Shown here one piece after another: positions 34,473-42,849 of a DNA stretch of 64,000 nucleotides. The notes below the pieces were generated by a model that was given only the letters and a program-made list of their open reading frames with translations, ran no database searches and was not told where the DNA came from. A program made the position numbers and the translations under genes. How positions within the stretch are numbered: the first letter of the stretch is position 1; every line of letters starts with the position of its first letter. The DNA is taken from positions 5,394,001 through 5,458,000 of the forward strand of contig NZ_CP026115.2 of the NCBI RefSeq assembly GCF_009883635.2. Direction: 5' to 3'. Origin of the DNA: Pseudomonas putida (GTDB lineage: Bacteria > Pseudomonadota > Gammaproteobacteria > Pseudomonadales > Pseudomonadaceae).

Positions 34473-35614
34473 CCGGCGCGGCTGCGCGACAGGATGATCC
34501 GATCGAGCATTCCAGCGCATTGAGCGGCTTATTGGCCGGCCTTGCCTTGGGTGCCGGCGCAGTATTGATCGGGATTGCCGTGGTCGGCACCGGAGGGCTG
34601 GGTGGTCTGGCAGTTGGCGCCATGATCGGCGCGGGGGCGGCAGCCGGTGCGGGCTTTGGCCAGTTGCTGGGGAGCCTCTCCCATGCTCAACGCGAAACAG
34701 GCTGGATTACTTCGGGCTCTGACAACGTGCATATAAATGGCAGGCCCGCTGCCAGGGCGCATGTCGATCAGGCGCTGTGCACCGATCATCCCGGAGTAAG
34801 CAAAACCCTGGCCCAGGGCAGTCGGTCTGTTTACATCAACGGGCAACCCGCAGCGAGGGCTGGGGATCGCACGGTATGTGATGCAAGGATCAGCGCCGGG
34901 TCATCAAACGTTTTTATTGGTGGTGGCTCTGAAACTACCGATGAGATCGATCCGGAAGTGCCGGGCTGGCTTGAGGCCACGGTAATAGGGTTTGGACTTG
35001 CCAGTGCCGTGGCGTTGGTGGGGCCGGAAATGGCGCTGTGGGGGATGTTTGGGGGTGTAGTTGGCGGTGAGGCGGGATATCGGTTTGGTGGACGTCATTA
35101 CGGCGAAGGGTCAGATCAACAGAAGCTAATGGCTTTTGGTAGTGCTGTCGTCGCGGGTGGAATGACTGCGAGGTACAGAATTCAACCAGTTGGTGGGCTT
35201 GGGTCGAACGGTGGAAATTTAAAGATCACCCAAAGAAGCTCAGCGGGCCTAAGCGCTTCAAGTGATGATTTTCAACCGCGAGCCACTTTTGGAAAAGCTA
35301 ATTCTGATGATTACAGAACAACCTTTTTCAATGCATATCCTGAGCAGCGCGGAAAGGTAATTGTTCATCACGCAGTTGAGCAACAGATTCAAAATCGATA
35401 TCCGGGACTCGTAAAAAATGAGGAGCTCCATTCGCTTGAAAACTTAAGGGGTATTCCCAAGGAGAAAAATTCAAGGCTACACCTGAGCGCAATTCGAAAG
35501 GAATGGAATAAGTTTTATATGGAATTCCCCAAGCCTACCAAGCATCAATTACTTGACAAGGCAACGGAGATAGATGGTATGTTTGGAGCTGAATTTACTC
35601 CACCAGTTAGATAA
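34469..35614 (+). CDS. T6SS prePAAR-PAAR effector with C-terminal HNH/EndoVII-like nuclease
   Basis: A 381-residue cargo effector. The N-terminus AARQDDPIEH fits the prePAAR motif AARxxDxxxH; glycine/alanine-rich TM helices follow (about 18-70), then the PAAR domain (about 75-155; VHINGRPAARAHVD, SVYINGQPAARAGDRTVC), another hydrophobic segment, and a C-terminal toxin (about 295-381) with VHHAVEQQ, ELHSLENLRGIP and LHLSAIRKEWN, as in HNH/EndoVII nucleases. There is no Rhs shell. The toxin part is lower in GC. The gene downstream is the likely immunity protein. Confidence 0.85.
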   Translation: MTGAAARQDDPIEHSSALSGLLAGLALGAGAVLIGIAVVGTGGLGGLAVGAMIGAGAAAGAGFGQLLGSLSHAQRETGWITSGSDNVHINGRPAARAHVDQALCTDHPGVSKTLAQGSRSVYINGQPAARAGDRTVCDARISAGSSNVFIGGGSETTDEIDPEVPGWLEATVIGFGLASAVALVGPEMALWGMFGGVVGGEAGYRFGGRHYGEGSDQQKLMAFGSAVVAGGMTARYRIQPVGGLGSNGGNLKITQRSSAGLSASSDDFQPRATFGKANSDDYRTTFFNAYPEQRGKVIVHHAVEQQIQNRYPGLVKNEELHSLENLRGIPKEKNSRLHLSAIRKEWNKFYMEFPKPTKHQLLDKATEIDGMFGAEFTPPVR

Positions 35615-35624
35615 GGTTGACTCT

Positions 35625-36044
35625 ATGCATTACTTTATTGGTCCAGAGGTCGCTGGAGGGCTTGGTGACGGAACCGTGATGGATACCTCTATGCACCCTC
35701 CAACTATTTCCTCTTTAGAATATGAATTTGACGACTGGCTTGGTGATCATCTGGTTGAATCTTTCCCTTGCTATATTGTTACCGAGGTGGCTGCATCTGC
35801 AATAAGAAAATCTGGCCTGTCAGGGTGCAGTTTCGGACCTGTTTTTATAAAAAAATCGGAAACATTTGAAGAGATCAATCCAGGCATGGCACTGCCAGAC
35901 TTTGTCTGGTTGAAAGTAGATGGTGTAGCTGGTGTGTCTGACTTCGGGCTAAGCCAGGATAACCGTCTGGTTATTTCGGAAGACGCAATTAGGGTCTTTA
36001 AAAAGTTTGGATTGGAGAATGCGGATTTTCAGGAGTTTAACTAG
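35625..36044 (+). CDS. Probable immunity protein for the PAAR nuclease
   Basis: A 139-residue acidic, soluble protein with no family I recognise. It begins 10 bases after the nuclease effector stop, has the same low GC as the toxin domain, and has no signal peptide, as expected for a cytoplasmic antidote to a DNase. Function is inferred from position. ATG 35625 is chosen as the first ATG after the effector stop. Confidence 0.6.
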   Translation: MHYFIGPEVAGGLGDGTVMDTSMHPPTISSLEYEFDDWLGDHLVESFPCYIVTEVAASAIRKSGLSGCSFGPVFIKKSETFEEINPGMALPDFVWLKVDGVAGVSDFGLSQDNRLVISEDAIRVFKKFGLENADFQEFN

Positions 36045-36127
36045 CACCTGTAGTTTGCTGAGCATGATGTTGAGCCCCTGCATACAGGAAACTTTCTGGG
36101 GTCATTGAATGGTTTTAGCCCTATAGG

Positions 36128-36856
36128 GTGTACGACCCCAGCGACGGCTGGCCTGCCCACACGATCAACGATGACAACTTCAAGTCCCGGTACCTGCGGT
36201 GGAACGCCCATGCCCAGGTCGAGCACTTTCAGGACTGCTCCGGCAAGAGCACCTACTACCGCTACGATGATCGCCAGCACCTGATCGCGGTGAGCGATGC
36301 GCTGAACCAGACCACCGCGCTGGAGCGCAAGCCGGACGGCGAGGTGCTGCGCATCCGCCATCCGGACGGAAGTGCGGAAACCTTCACCTACAACGCCCTG
36401 GGCCAGGTGTTGACCCACACCGACGGCAAAGGCCAGACCACGCGTCTGCAACGCACCCCGCGCGGCCTGCCGAGCCGCCGACAGGACGCCAAGGGCGAGT
36501 GGATCCGCTATGAATACGACGAGGCCCTGCGCCTGACCGCACTGGTCAAAGAAAACAATGCGGCCTACCGCTTTGCCTATGACGCGTCGGACCGCCTGAG
36601 TGAAGAAATACGGGTGGACAACCTGACCCGGCGTTTCAGCTACGACGTCAGTGGCCGTCTGATTCGCCTGGACGAAATCGGCTACGGCGAAAACGGCGAG
36701 CATCCTGAGCGACATACGCTGTTCGAACGGGATGTCATTGGCCGGTTGCTGGCCAAGGTCAACCGCGATGCCCGGCAAGACTTCGCCTACGACGAGGCCG
36801 ACCGGTTGCTGAGTATCCACAGGCAACCGAGTGATATCGGCAAGAAACTTGGGTGA
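36128..36856 (+). pseudogene. Rhs core fragment, 5' part before a frameshift
   Basis: 243 codons of Rhs/YD-repeat sequence (repeated pattern such as YRYDDRQHLIAVSDALNQTTAL, RFSYDVSGRLIRLDE, DFAYDEADRLLSIH). It has no N-terminal PAAR or plug region and begins at a GTG inside the YD repeats, so the 5' end of the gene is missing. It ends KLG-stop at 36854-36856. The next frame continues the same Rhs with VTEEKLAYAYDLLGRL, so one base (a G in the run before GTGACC) is missing relative to a continuous frame. Confidence 0.85.
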
Positions 36857-38496
36857 CCGAAGAAAAGCTGGCGTATGCCTACGACCTGCTGGGCCGGCTG
36901 ACGCAAGAAATCACACCCGATGGCAGCCTGGGCTACGACTACGACCGGCTCAACAACTTGAGCACGCTGACCATGCCGGATGGCCACCTGCACCAGTTGA
37001 ACCTGGATGGGCAGGTGATCAGCGACATGGAGCGCGACGACCTGCACCGCGAGGTCTACCGCACCCAGGGCAAGCTCACCAGCTGCTTTGGCTACGACGC
37101 CATGGGGCGCAAGGCTTGGCAGTTTGCCTCGACCTTGCCAGCCGACAAGCTGTCGCAGGTGCACAACGTCGGTATCAATTCCTCGTTGCTGGTGGAGCAT
37201 GCCTATAACCCGACTCACCGCCGATACCACTACGACCCGGCCGGCGAGTTGGTGCGCACGCTCGACAAGCTGCGCGGTGAGACCCGGTATGAATACGAAG
37301 CCAATGGCCAGTTGCGCGGACGCGATACCGGCTCACTGATCAGCAGTGAAGAATTTCGCTACGACGCAGCAGCCAACCGCCTGGACTTCAATGCTCGGCA
37401 GTTTGCCCAGGTCAACGACAACCGGATCAAGCGGTGGCGGGATCAGGAATACAGGTATGACCCCTGGGGCAATTTGATCGAGAAGCGCACGGGGTACGAC
37501 AAGCTGCAGAGTTTCAGTTACGACTGCGAAAATCGACTTGTCCATGCCGAGAAGTTGCGCGAGGGCACGCTGGAGAGTTGGGGTAAGTACCGCTATGACA
37601 GCCTCGGGCGGCGGGTGGCCAAGCAGACGGAGGTCAACGGTAAAACTCAGCAGAAACACTTCCTCTGGCAAGGTTTGAGGATGCTGCGCGAGGAGACGCC
37701 GGAGCAGAGCATCTTGTACCTGTATGAGCCGGGTAGCTACGCGCCGCTGGCGCGGGTCGATCAGGTGGAAGGCGACGATCAGAAGCTCTACTACTTCCAT
37801 ACGGACCAGATTGGTACACCGTTGGAGCTGACGGACAGCGACGGCACGATTGTTTGGCAAGCGACGTATCGTTCATGGGGGGCGATTGAGCATCTGGCAG
37901 TCGATCAGGTCCAGCAGAATCTACGGTTCCAAGGCCAGTATCTCGATGACGAAACGGGGCTGCACTACAATACGTTCCGTTTCTACGATCCCGAGGTCGC
38001 ACGCTTTACCACTCAAGATCCTATTGGGCTACTGGGTGGATTCAATCTTTACAAGTATGCTCCTAATTCTACGGGGTGGCTTGATCCTTTAGGATGGTGT
38101 GTCACCACACATGTTACCAAAGGGATGGCAGGCCAACCCTTGAAGGCGACCGCTACGATCACGAGGGGCGATCTGAGGTCAGGTACGGCAACCAATCAAT
38201 CTTCGAGAGCATGGGCTCGGTTGATGGGAAATCCAGACGATGACGCTGGACACATTATTGGTAAAATTTTAGGCGGTTCAGGAGCTAAAAATGGTGTCTT
38301 CCCTCAGCTGAAAGGGATAAATCGTGGGCAATTCAGAGTATTCGAATCTCAAGTTGCAAATGTGGTTCAGAAAAAGGGGGGTGTCGATGTTGAGCTTAAT
38401 TTCATATACGGTAGCGGCGGCACGCGCCCCACATCTATAACTTATGACGTCTATCATCAAGGCGTAAAAATTCTTGAGGGTATTTTTGGGAATTAA
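36853..38496 (+). CDS. Rhs core fragment with C-terminal DNA/RNA non-specific endonuclease tip
   Basis: From GTG 36853 the Rhs frame continues for 547 codons: YD repeats, the core end (FYDPEVARFTTQDPIGLLGG ... STGWLDPLGW, about residue 415), then a variable tip of about 130 residues. The tip has DDAGHIIGKILGGSGAKNGVFPQ, NRGQFRVFE and VDVELNFIYG, matching the NS_2 type of non-specific endonuclease. GC drops from about 38000 on. Whether it is translated alone from GTG 36853 is unknown. The neighbour at 38498 is the cognate immunity candidate. Confidence 0.82.
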   Translation: MTEEKLAYAYDLLGRLTQEITPDGSLGYDYDRLNNLSTLTMPDGHLHQLNLDGQVISDMERDDLHREVYRTQGKLTSCFGYDAMGRKAWQFASTLPADKLSQVHNVGINSSLLVEHAYNPTHRRYHYDPAGELVRTLDKLRGETRYEYEANGQLRGRDTGSLISSEEFRYDAAANRLDFNARQFAQVNDNRIKRWRDQEYRYDPWGNLIEKRTGYDKLQSFSYDCENRLVHAEKLREGTLESWGKYRYDSLGRRVAKQTEVNGKTQQKHFLWQGLRMLREETPEQSILYLYEPGSYAPLARVDQVEGDDQKLYYFHTDQIGTPLELTDSDGTIVWQATYRSWGAIEHLAVDQVQQNLRFQGQYLDDETGLHYNTFRFYDPEVARFTTQDPIGLLGGFNLYKYAPNSTGWLDPLGWCVTTHVTKGMAGQPLKATATITRGDLRSGTATNQSSRAWARLMGNPDDDAGHIIGKILGGSGAKNGVFPQLKGINRGQFRVFESQVANVVQKKGGVDVELNFIYGSGGTRPTSITYDVYHQGVKILEGIFGN

Positions 38497-38497
38497 T

Positions 38498-38917
38498 ATG
38501 TCTATTCAAAATGTGCCGGAGAGTCTCATTGCTTTCATGGGGGAGATGAAGGTGTGGGAGGTCGATTTTTTTGCCAAGCGCAAACTAACCCTTGGCGAGG
38601 GGGTTGATAAAGTTGGTTTGAAAGAGGAATATGCGCATGAATTAGAGCGCATTCTAAATAAGTACGCCATGAAGGACAAGTTTAACTATGGACGCCTTAT
38701 AGATTTGGGGTGCACAAAGCCTGCAACCTATGATCCCGATTCTGACAGATTTGAGATTCTGGAGAGCGATGAAAAAAACTTGACTGTGCGCGTGCAGCAA
38801 GTCAACGGGGCTGAAACTATTTCTCGGATTTATATGGCTCAAAAAGAAGGTGAGTGGAAAATAAAGAAGAGAGAGGTTTTGAATTTTGATGAAAAATGGC
38901 GTCGCGCTCCTTTGTGA
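38498..38917 (+). CDS. NTF2-fold immunity protein
   Basis: A 139-residue soluble protein starting 1 base after the toxin stop codon. Features SLIAFMGEMKVWEVDFFAKR, a YAHELERILNKYAMKDK helix and a strand-rich end (VRVQQVNGAETISRIYMAQKEGEWKIKKREV) agree with NTF2-like immunity proteins that neutralise polymorphic nuclease toxins. Low GC, like the toxin tip. Assigned by pattern and position. Confidence 0.7.
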   Translation: MSIQNVPESLIAFMGEMKVWEVDFFAKRKLTLGEGVDKVGLKEEYAHELERILNKYAMKDKFNYGRLIDLGCTKPATYDPDSDRFEILESDEKNLTVRVQQVNGAETISRIYMAQKEGEWKIKKREVLNFDEKWRRAPL

Positions 38918-38922
38918 GCTAA

Positions 38923-39360
38923 CTGACTCACACCGACGGCAGAGACCAGGCACCTGCAATGCACGTTACGCAGCTTGCCGAGCCGCGTAACGTGCGTTGC
39001 CAAGGGCAAGTGGATCCGCTACGAATACGACCGGCTCAGCAACCTGACCACGCTGACCCTGCCGGATGGCCGCAAGGTCAACCACCTGTGCTACGGCAGC
39101 GGCCACCTGCACCAGTTGAACCTGGATGGGCAGGTGATCAGCGACATGGAGCGCGATGACCTGCACCGCGAGGTCTACCGCCCCCAGGGCAAGCTCACCA
39201 GTTGCTTTGGCTATGACGCCATGGGGCGCAAGGCCTGGCAGTTTGCCTCGACCTTGCCAGCCGATCAGTTTTCACAGGTGCACAACAATGGCATCAATAC
39301 CTCGCTGCTGGTGGAACACGCCTACAACCCGATTCACCGCCGTTATCAGTACGACCCTTC
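38923..39360 (+). pseudogene. Orphan Rhs scrap, mosaic duplicate of the upstream Rhs core
   Basis: The sequence parallels 36411-36520 (CACACCGACGGC ... AGTGGATCCGCTA) and then jumps to material parallel to 36940-37230, which is nearly identical over about 240 bases (HLHQLNLDGQVISDMERDDL, TSCFGYDAMGRKAWQFAST, SLLVEHAYNP). It has no start, no toxin tip and ends YQYDP before unrelated sequence. It is homology left by displaced tips, and could serve in recombination that swaps toxin cassettes. Confidence 0.8.
38956..39000. repeat. Perfect quasi-palindrome inside the Rhs scrap
   Basis: GCAATGCACGTTACGC (38956-38971) pairs with GCGTAACGTGCGTTGC (38985-39000), one mismatch in 16, around a 13-base loop. 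The matching place in the upstream Rhs copy (near 36459-36510) is not palindromic. The hairpin therefore arose within the scrap. Confidence 0.75.
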
Positions 39361-39364
39361 GTGG

Positions 39365-39381
39365 CTGTATCTCACTGTATC
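39365..39381. promoter_or_regulatory. Direct repeat CTGTATC upstream of the hvfA operon
   Basis: CTGTATC occurs at 39365-39371 and 39375-39381, ten bases apart, exactly where the Rhs scrap ends. One helical-turn spacing is typical of activator binding half-sites. It is 167 bases before the hvfA start. No regulator gene is adjacent, so this is only a candidate site. Confidence 0.3.
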
Positions 39382-39547
39382 ATTGCGCCTGCCACAACAC
39401 TCACATACAAAACCTTCGCCCTCCTGATACGCCCGGGATACATCCCTGGGGCCAAATGGGCCAGCCCGAACGAACAAGCCCCACGGCCTGCGTTCCCTGG
39501 CTCTTTCGCCCTTGAGGCATGACCGTACGACTATCAGGAGAAACACC

Positions 39548-40075
39548 ATGTCCCGTATCCAGTTCCCCAACAAGACTCGTCTCGGCCTGCTGAGCATCGC
39601 CCTGGTAGGCGGTATCAACCTGGCTTCCTCGGCGTTTGCCGTCGAAGCGTTGCCACAAGGCTACCAACTGGCCGCCGCAGAAAAGGCCGGCGAGGGCAAG
39701 TGTGGCGAAGGCAAGTGCGGTGCCAGCGGCGCCAAGGCCAAGGCCACCCAGGCCGAGGGCAAGTGCGGCGAGGGCAAGTGTGGCGCCAGCGGTGCCAAGG
39801 GCAAGGTCACCCAGGCCGAAGGCAAATGCGGTGAAGGCAAGTGTGGTGACGCCTCGTTCGCCCGCACCGACGCCGACCATGACGGCCGCGTTTCCCGTGC
39901 CGAGCTGTTGGCAGTCGCCCCGAAGGCCGGTGCCGAGTTCGATGCGATCGACGCCAACCACGACGGTTACCTTTCCGAGGCCGAGGTATACCAGTTCCGC
40001 AAGCACCAGTTCGACGCCAATGGCAATCCATTCCCGACCGACCTGTACAGCAAACTGAGCCAGGCAAAGAACTGA
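39548..40075 (+). CDS. hvfA: HvfA-type RiPP metallophore precursor with EGKCG repeats and two EF-hands
   Basis: A 175-residue secreted precursor. Signal peptide about 1-29 ([20 protein letters not shown]). Residues 49-100 carry six EGKCG motifs as three [10 protein letters not shown] pairs in 21-residue repeats. HvfA-family EGKCG cysteines are converted to copper-binding heterocycles by the partner MNIO enzyme. Unlike short HvfA/bufferin precursors, a C-terminal domain adds two canonical EF-hand loops ([12 protein letters not shown], 108-119; [12 protein letters not shown], 135-146). AGGAGAAACACC precedes ATG 39548. Followed by hvfB and hvfC. Confidence 0.88.
   Translation: MSRIQFPNKTRLGLLSIALVGGINLASSAFAVEALPQGYQLAAAEKAGEGKCGEGKCGASGAKAKATQAEGKCGEGKCGASGAKGKVTQAEGKCGEGKCGDASFARTDADHDGRVSRAELLAVAPKAGAEFDAIDANHDGYLSEAEVYQFRKHQFDANGNPFPTDLYSKLSQAKN
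39692..39850 (+). repeat. 63-base coding tandem repeat in hvfA
   Basis: Two full 63-base units (39692-39754, 39755-39817) and a half unit (39818-39850) encode [10 protein letters not shown] plus the spacer ASGAKxKxTQA. Third-base differences between units show the peptide, not the DNA, is conserved, so this is selected protein repetition. Confidence 0.9.
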
Positions 40076-40139
40076 CCCTCGGCGGCATCCTCCCCAGGCC
40101 GTGGGCCGGGGAGGGCGCTGCACCACAAGGAACATGCCG

Positions 40140-40985
40140 ATGAACACTTCTTCTACCCTGCAGGGCGCGGGCCTGGGGTTGCGCCGTGGGCTGCTGCCCG
40201 AACTGCTGGCCATGGACGCCGGCGCCGTGGACTTTCTCGAATGCGCCCCGGACAACTGGATCGGCGTTGGCGGTGCCTTCGGCGAAGGCCTGGCGCAACT
40301 GGCCGAGCGCTACCCGCTGGCCTGCCACGGCCTGTCATTGTCGCTGGGCGGCCCGGCTCCGTTGGACCATGGCTTTCTGCGCCAGATCCGCGCCTTTCTC
40401 GACCGTCATCAGGTACCGCTGTTCAGCGAGCACCTGAGCTACTGTGCCGATGACGGCCATCTGTACGACCTCATTCCGATGCCGTTCACCGATGAAGCCG
40501 TGCGCCATACTGCGGCGCGTATTGCTGAGGTCCAGGATGCCCTCGGCCGGCGCATTGCCGTGGAGAACATCTCCTACTACGCCGCGCCGTATCAGGCGAT
40601 GAGCGAGATCGAGTTTCTCAAGGCGGTGTTGAGTGAAGCCGATTGCGACCTGCTGCTGGACATCAACAACATCGTGGTCAATGCCTGCAACCATCGCTAC
40701 GACGCTGCCGGGTTTCTCGCCCAGGTGCCGGCCGAGCGGGTGGTCTGCCTGCATGTGGCCGGGCACTACGATGAAGCGCCGGACTTGAAGATCGATACCC
40801 ATGGCGCCAGCGTCAGGCCTGATGTCTGGGGCCTGCTGGCCAGTGCCTACCATTACCTGGGGCCGGTGCCGACCCTGCTCGAGCGCGACTTCAACCTGCC
40901 ACCACTGGCCGAACTGCTGGCCGAGGTGGACCATATTCGCAGCCTGCAACCCGTGGCGCAGGCCCTGGCGGTGCGCCATGGCTGA
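40140..40985 (+). CDS. hvfB: HvfB: MNIO (DUF692) multinuclear non-heme iron oxidase
   Basis: A 281-residue TIM-barrel enzyme of the DUF692/MbnB-like family. Visible family ligands and motifs: [62 protein letters not shown] and [10 protein letters not shown]; conserved His, Asp and Glu bind two or three irons. The enzyme is expected to oxidise the cysteines of HvfA. I chose ATG 40140 because AAGGA lies 8 bases before it; an ATG at 40134 is too close. Overlaps hvfC by 8 bases. Confidence 0.9.
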   Translation: MNTSSTLQGAGLGLRRGLLPELLAMDAGAVDFLECAPDNWIGVGGAFGEGLAQLAERYPLACHGLSLSLGGPAPLDHGFLRQIRAFLDRHQVPLFSEHLSYCADDGHLYDLIPMPFTDEAVRHTAARIAEVQDALGRRIAVENISYYAAPYQAMSEIEFLKAVLSEADCDLLLDINNIVVNACNHRYDAAGFLAQVPAERVVCLHVAGHYDEAPDLKIDTHGASVRPDVWGLLASAYHYLGPVPTLLERDFNLPPLAELLAEVDHIRSLQPVAQALAVRHG

Positions 40986-41715
40986 CTCGCTGCGCGATCA
41001 GCAACTGCGCATGGCCGGGCATATCCGCGACCCGCAGGCCAATCCGCCGCCGCCCGGTATCGAAGCGCGGCGTCTGGCGGTGTATCGGCAACTGTTCTTC
41101 GGCAACCTGCAATCATTGCTGGCCGGCAGCTTCCCAGTGCTGCATGCCAGCCTCGCCACCGAACACTGGCAGGGGTTGTGTGAAGACTTCTATGCCCACC
41201 ATCGCTGCCACACGCCGCTGTTCACCGAAGTGGGCGGCGAGTGGGTCGAGTACCTGCAAGGGCGCACCGACCAACCCGAGTGGGTCGCCGAACTGGCCCA
41301 TTACGAGTGGATCGAAACGGCCTTGCTGCTGAGCGATGTCGCCGAACCTGAGCATGACCCTGAGGGTGATCTGCTCGAAGGCGTGCCTGTGCTGTCCAGC
41401 CTCGCCATGCCGCTGGCCTATGCCTGGCCGGTCAGCCACATTGGGCCGGAGCATCTACCGGTTGAGGCGCCAGACGTACCGACGCTGCTGCTGGCGCACC
41501 GAGGCGCGGGCCACAAGGTGAGCTTCTCGCGCCTGGCACCGCTGGCCCATGCACTGTTGGAGTCGTTGCAAGGCCAGCCATTGAGCGGGCGTGAACACCT
41601 GGCGGCGCTGGCCGCGGCGGCCGGCGTCGAACCCGCCGCCATCGAGGCCCCGGGCCTTGCGCTGCTGCTCAGCCTCAAGGCCCGGGGCGTGGTGCTCGGC
41701 ACGCGCTGCGACTAG
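40978..41715 (+). CDS. hvfC: HvfC: DUF2063 partner protein of the MNIO enzyme
   Basis: A 245-residue protein with the DUF2063 N-terminal domain ([14 protein letters not shown], then [25 protein letters not shown]). In MNIO systems (MbnC-type) it binds the precursor leader and activates the oxidase, so HvfB and HvfC act as one complex on HvfA in the cytoplasm. The start overlaps the hvfB stop by 8 bases, consistent with coupling. No DoxX-like fourth gene follows. Confidence 0.88.
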   Translation: MADSLRDQQLRMAGHIRDPQANPPPPGIEARRLAVYRQLFFGNLQSLLAGSFPVLHASLATEHWQGLCEDFYAHHRCHTPLFTEVGGEWVEYLQGRTDQPEWVAELAHYEWIETALLLSDVAEPEHDPEGDLLEGVPVLSSLAMPLAYAWPVSHIGPEHLPVEAPDVPTLLLAHRGAGHKVSFSRLAPLAHALLESLQGQPLSGREHLAALAAAAGVEPAAIEAPGLALLLSLKARGVVLGTRCD

Positions 41716-41799
41716 GCCGGCGCCAGCCCAGGCGGAAGCAGGACTGGGCGCCCATGGCGGTGCAGGCATGTAGCTCATGTGCAATCGGTCATGAGCGGC

Positions 41800-42213
41800 T
41801 TACTGGTACTTGATCACGATCGCCTTGAGCTTGCGCCCTTCGACCTTGTGGATATCGCGATCCCACAGCGGCCCTTCGACATAGGCGGCCACCGGTTGAA
41901 TGTGGTCATACACCACCACGGCAGCATCGCCGCCAATGGACGCCGCTTCCTCGCGCAGCTTCTGTTCCACTTCGGTGATTTCAGGTGGCGGCTCGACGCT
42001 GGCGTCGATCAGCACTTCACCGAGGCGTACATGACGGCGGATCGGTTCGCGGCGCAGTACCTCGACATTGGCGGCATTGCTTGGGGCAAAGTGCGGCGCG
42101 CCGACGTATTCGCTGGTATGGGCGTTGATCGAGCTGCAGCCGGCCAGTGCCAGCAGCGCTGCACCGGCCAGGCCGTGGAGGAGTGGGGAGAACCTGAAAA
42201 ACGTTGTTTTCAT
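41800..42213 (-). CDS. Small outer-envelope lipoprotein
   Basis: A 137-residue protein with signal peptide and lipobox LAGC followed by SSINAHTSEYVGAPHFAPSN. The mature part is a compact domain with REEAASIGGDAAVVVYDH, typical of small stress-related lipoproteins of unknown role. ATG 42213. It faces the hvf operon (convergent) and is followed upstream by the His/Arg-rich gene on the same strand. Family not named with confidence. Confidence 0.75.
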   Translation of the reverse strand: MKTTFFRFSPLLHGLAGAALLALAGCSSINAHTSEYVGAPHFAPSNAANVEVLRREPIRRHVRLGEVLIDASVEPPPEITEVEQKLREEAASIGGDAAVVVYDHIQPVAAYVEGPLWDRDIHKVEGRKLKAIVIKYQ

Positions 42214-42299
42214 GCCTGCAGTCCCTTCGCTGTCGAGCCAGTGGCTGGCTGCTGTGAACATAGTCGAAGGAACTGCAGGGCACAAATGGCCGCCAGGGC

Positions 42300-42707
42300 T
42301 TAGCGGCGATAGTAGCGGTGGTCGCGATCATAACGGTGGTCGCGATCGTAGTGGTGGGCGCGCTCGTTGCGGCGCTCCCATTCGTGGCGGCGTTCGGCTT
42401 CACGGCGTGCCTGTTCCCGGCGCCATTGCGCGCGACGCCATTCTTCGCGGCGGCGGTCTTCGCTGTGGTAGTGCCAGCGGCCGTCGCGCCAGTAGCGGTC
42501 GTCATGGGCGAGCAGCGGCCCTTGCTGGCCATCGGCGATGCTGGCCAGGTCTGGCCAGGGGCTTTGGGCTGGCTTGACTGGCGTGTGGAGGGCTGTGTCA
42601 GTGGCCTGGACCGGGTTCGGAGTGTGCATTTGCATCGCCGACGCCGAGCCTGCGGCCGCGAAAGCGAACAGGCTGGCGAACAGGAGCTTCGAAAAGTGGA
42701 GTTTCAT
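42300..42707 (-). CDS. Secreted His/Arg-rich protein
   Basis: A 135-residue protein with a signal peptide (KLLFASLFAFAAAGSASAMQ) and a C-terminal half made of Arg, Glu, His and Trp (RREEWRRAQWRREQARREAE) ending in DRDHRYDRDHRYYRR. It resembles small periplasmic proteins with basic tails, which may bind metals, polyphosphate or nucleic acids; I cannot say which. ATG 42707 matches the start of the signal peptide. Confidence 0.7.
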   Translation of the reverse strand: MKLHFSKLLFASLFAFAAAGSASAMQMHTPNPVQATDTALHTPVKPAQSPWPDLASIADGQQGPLLAHDDRYWRDGRWHYHSEDRRREEWRRAQWRREQARREAERRHEWERRNERAHHYDRDHRYDRDHRYYRR

Positions 42708-42849
42708 GATTACAGGCAATCCCCTGGTTATCATTGAACATACGGATGCGTTGCCTCTCGAAGCTGCGCATCCGCTCGCGTGAGCCTGCTCAGATAGACC
42801 AGTAATCGCGCAAAAGTTCAGCCTCCTCAGTGCTTTACTGCCTTCAGGG

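Noticed and set aside
33041..39360. A complete T6SS gene cluster
   Set aside because: None of the sheath, baseplate, TssM, ClpV or Hcp genes is present; only cargo and a spike fragment are here.
33041..39400. Prophage or integrative element boundaries
   Set aside because: No integrase, transposase, tRNA or direct-repeat attachment sites were found at the edges of the low-GC segments.
39692..39850. Tandem repeat as a possible CRISPR array or VNTR
   Set aside because: Units are in frame, encode EGKCG motifs and vary only at synonymous sites, so they are coding peptide repeats in hvfA.
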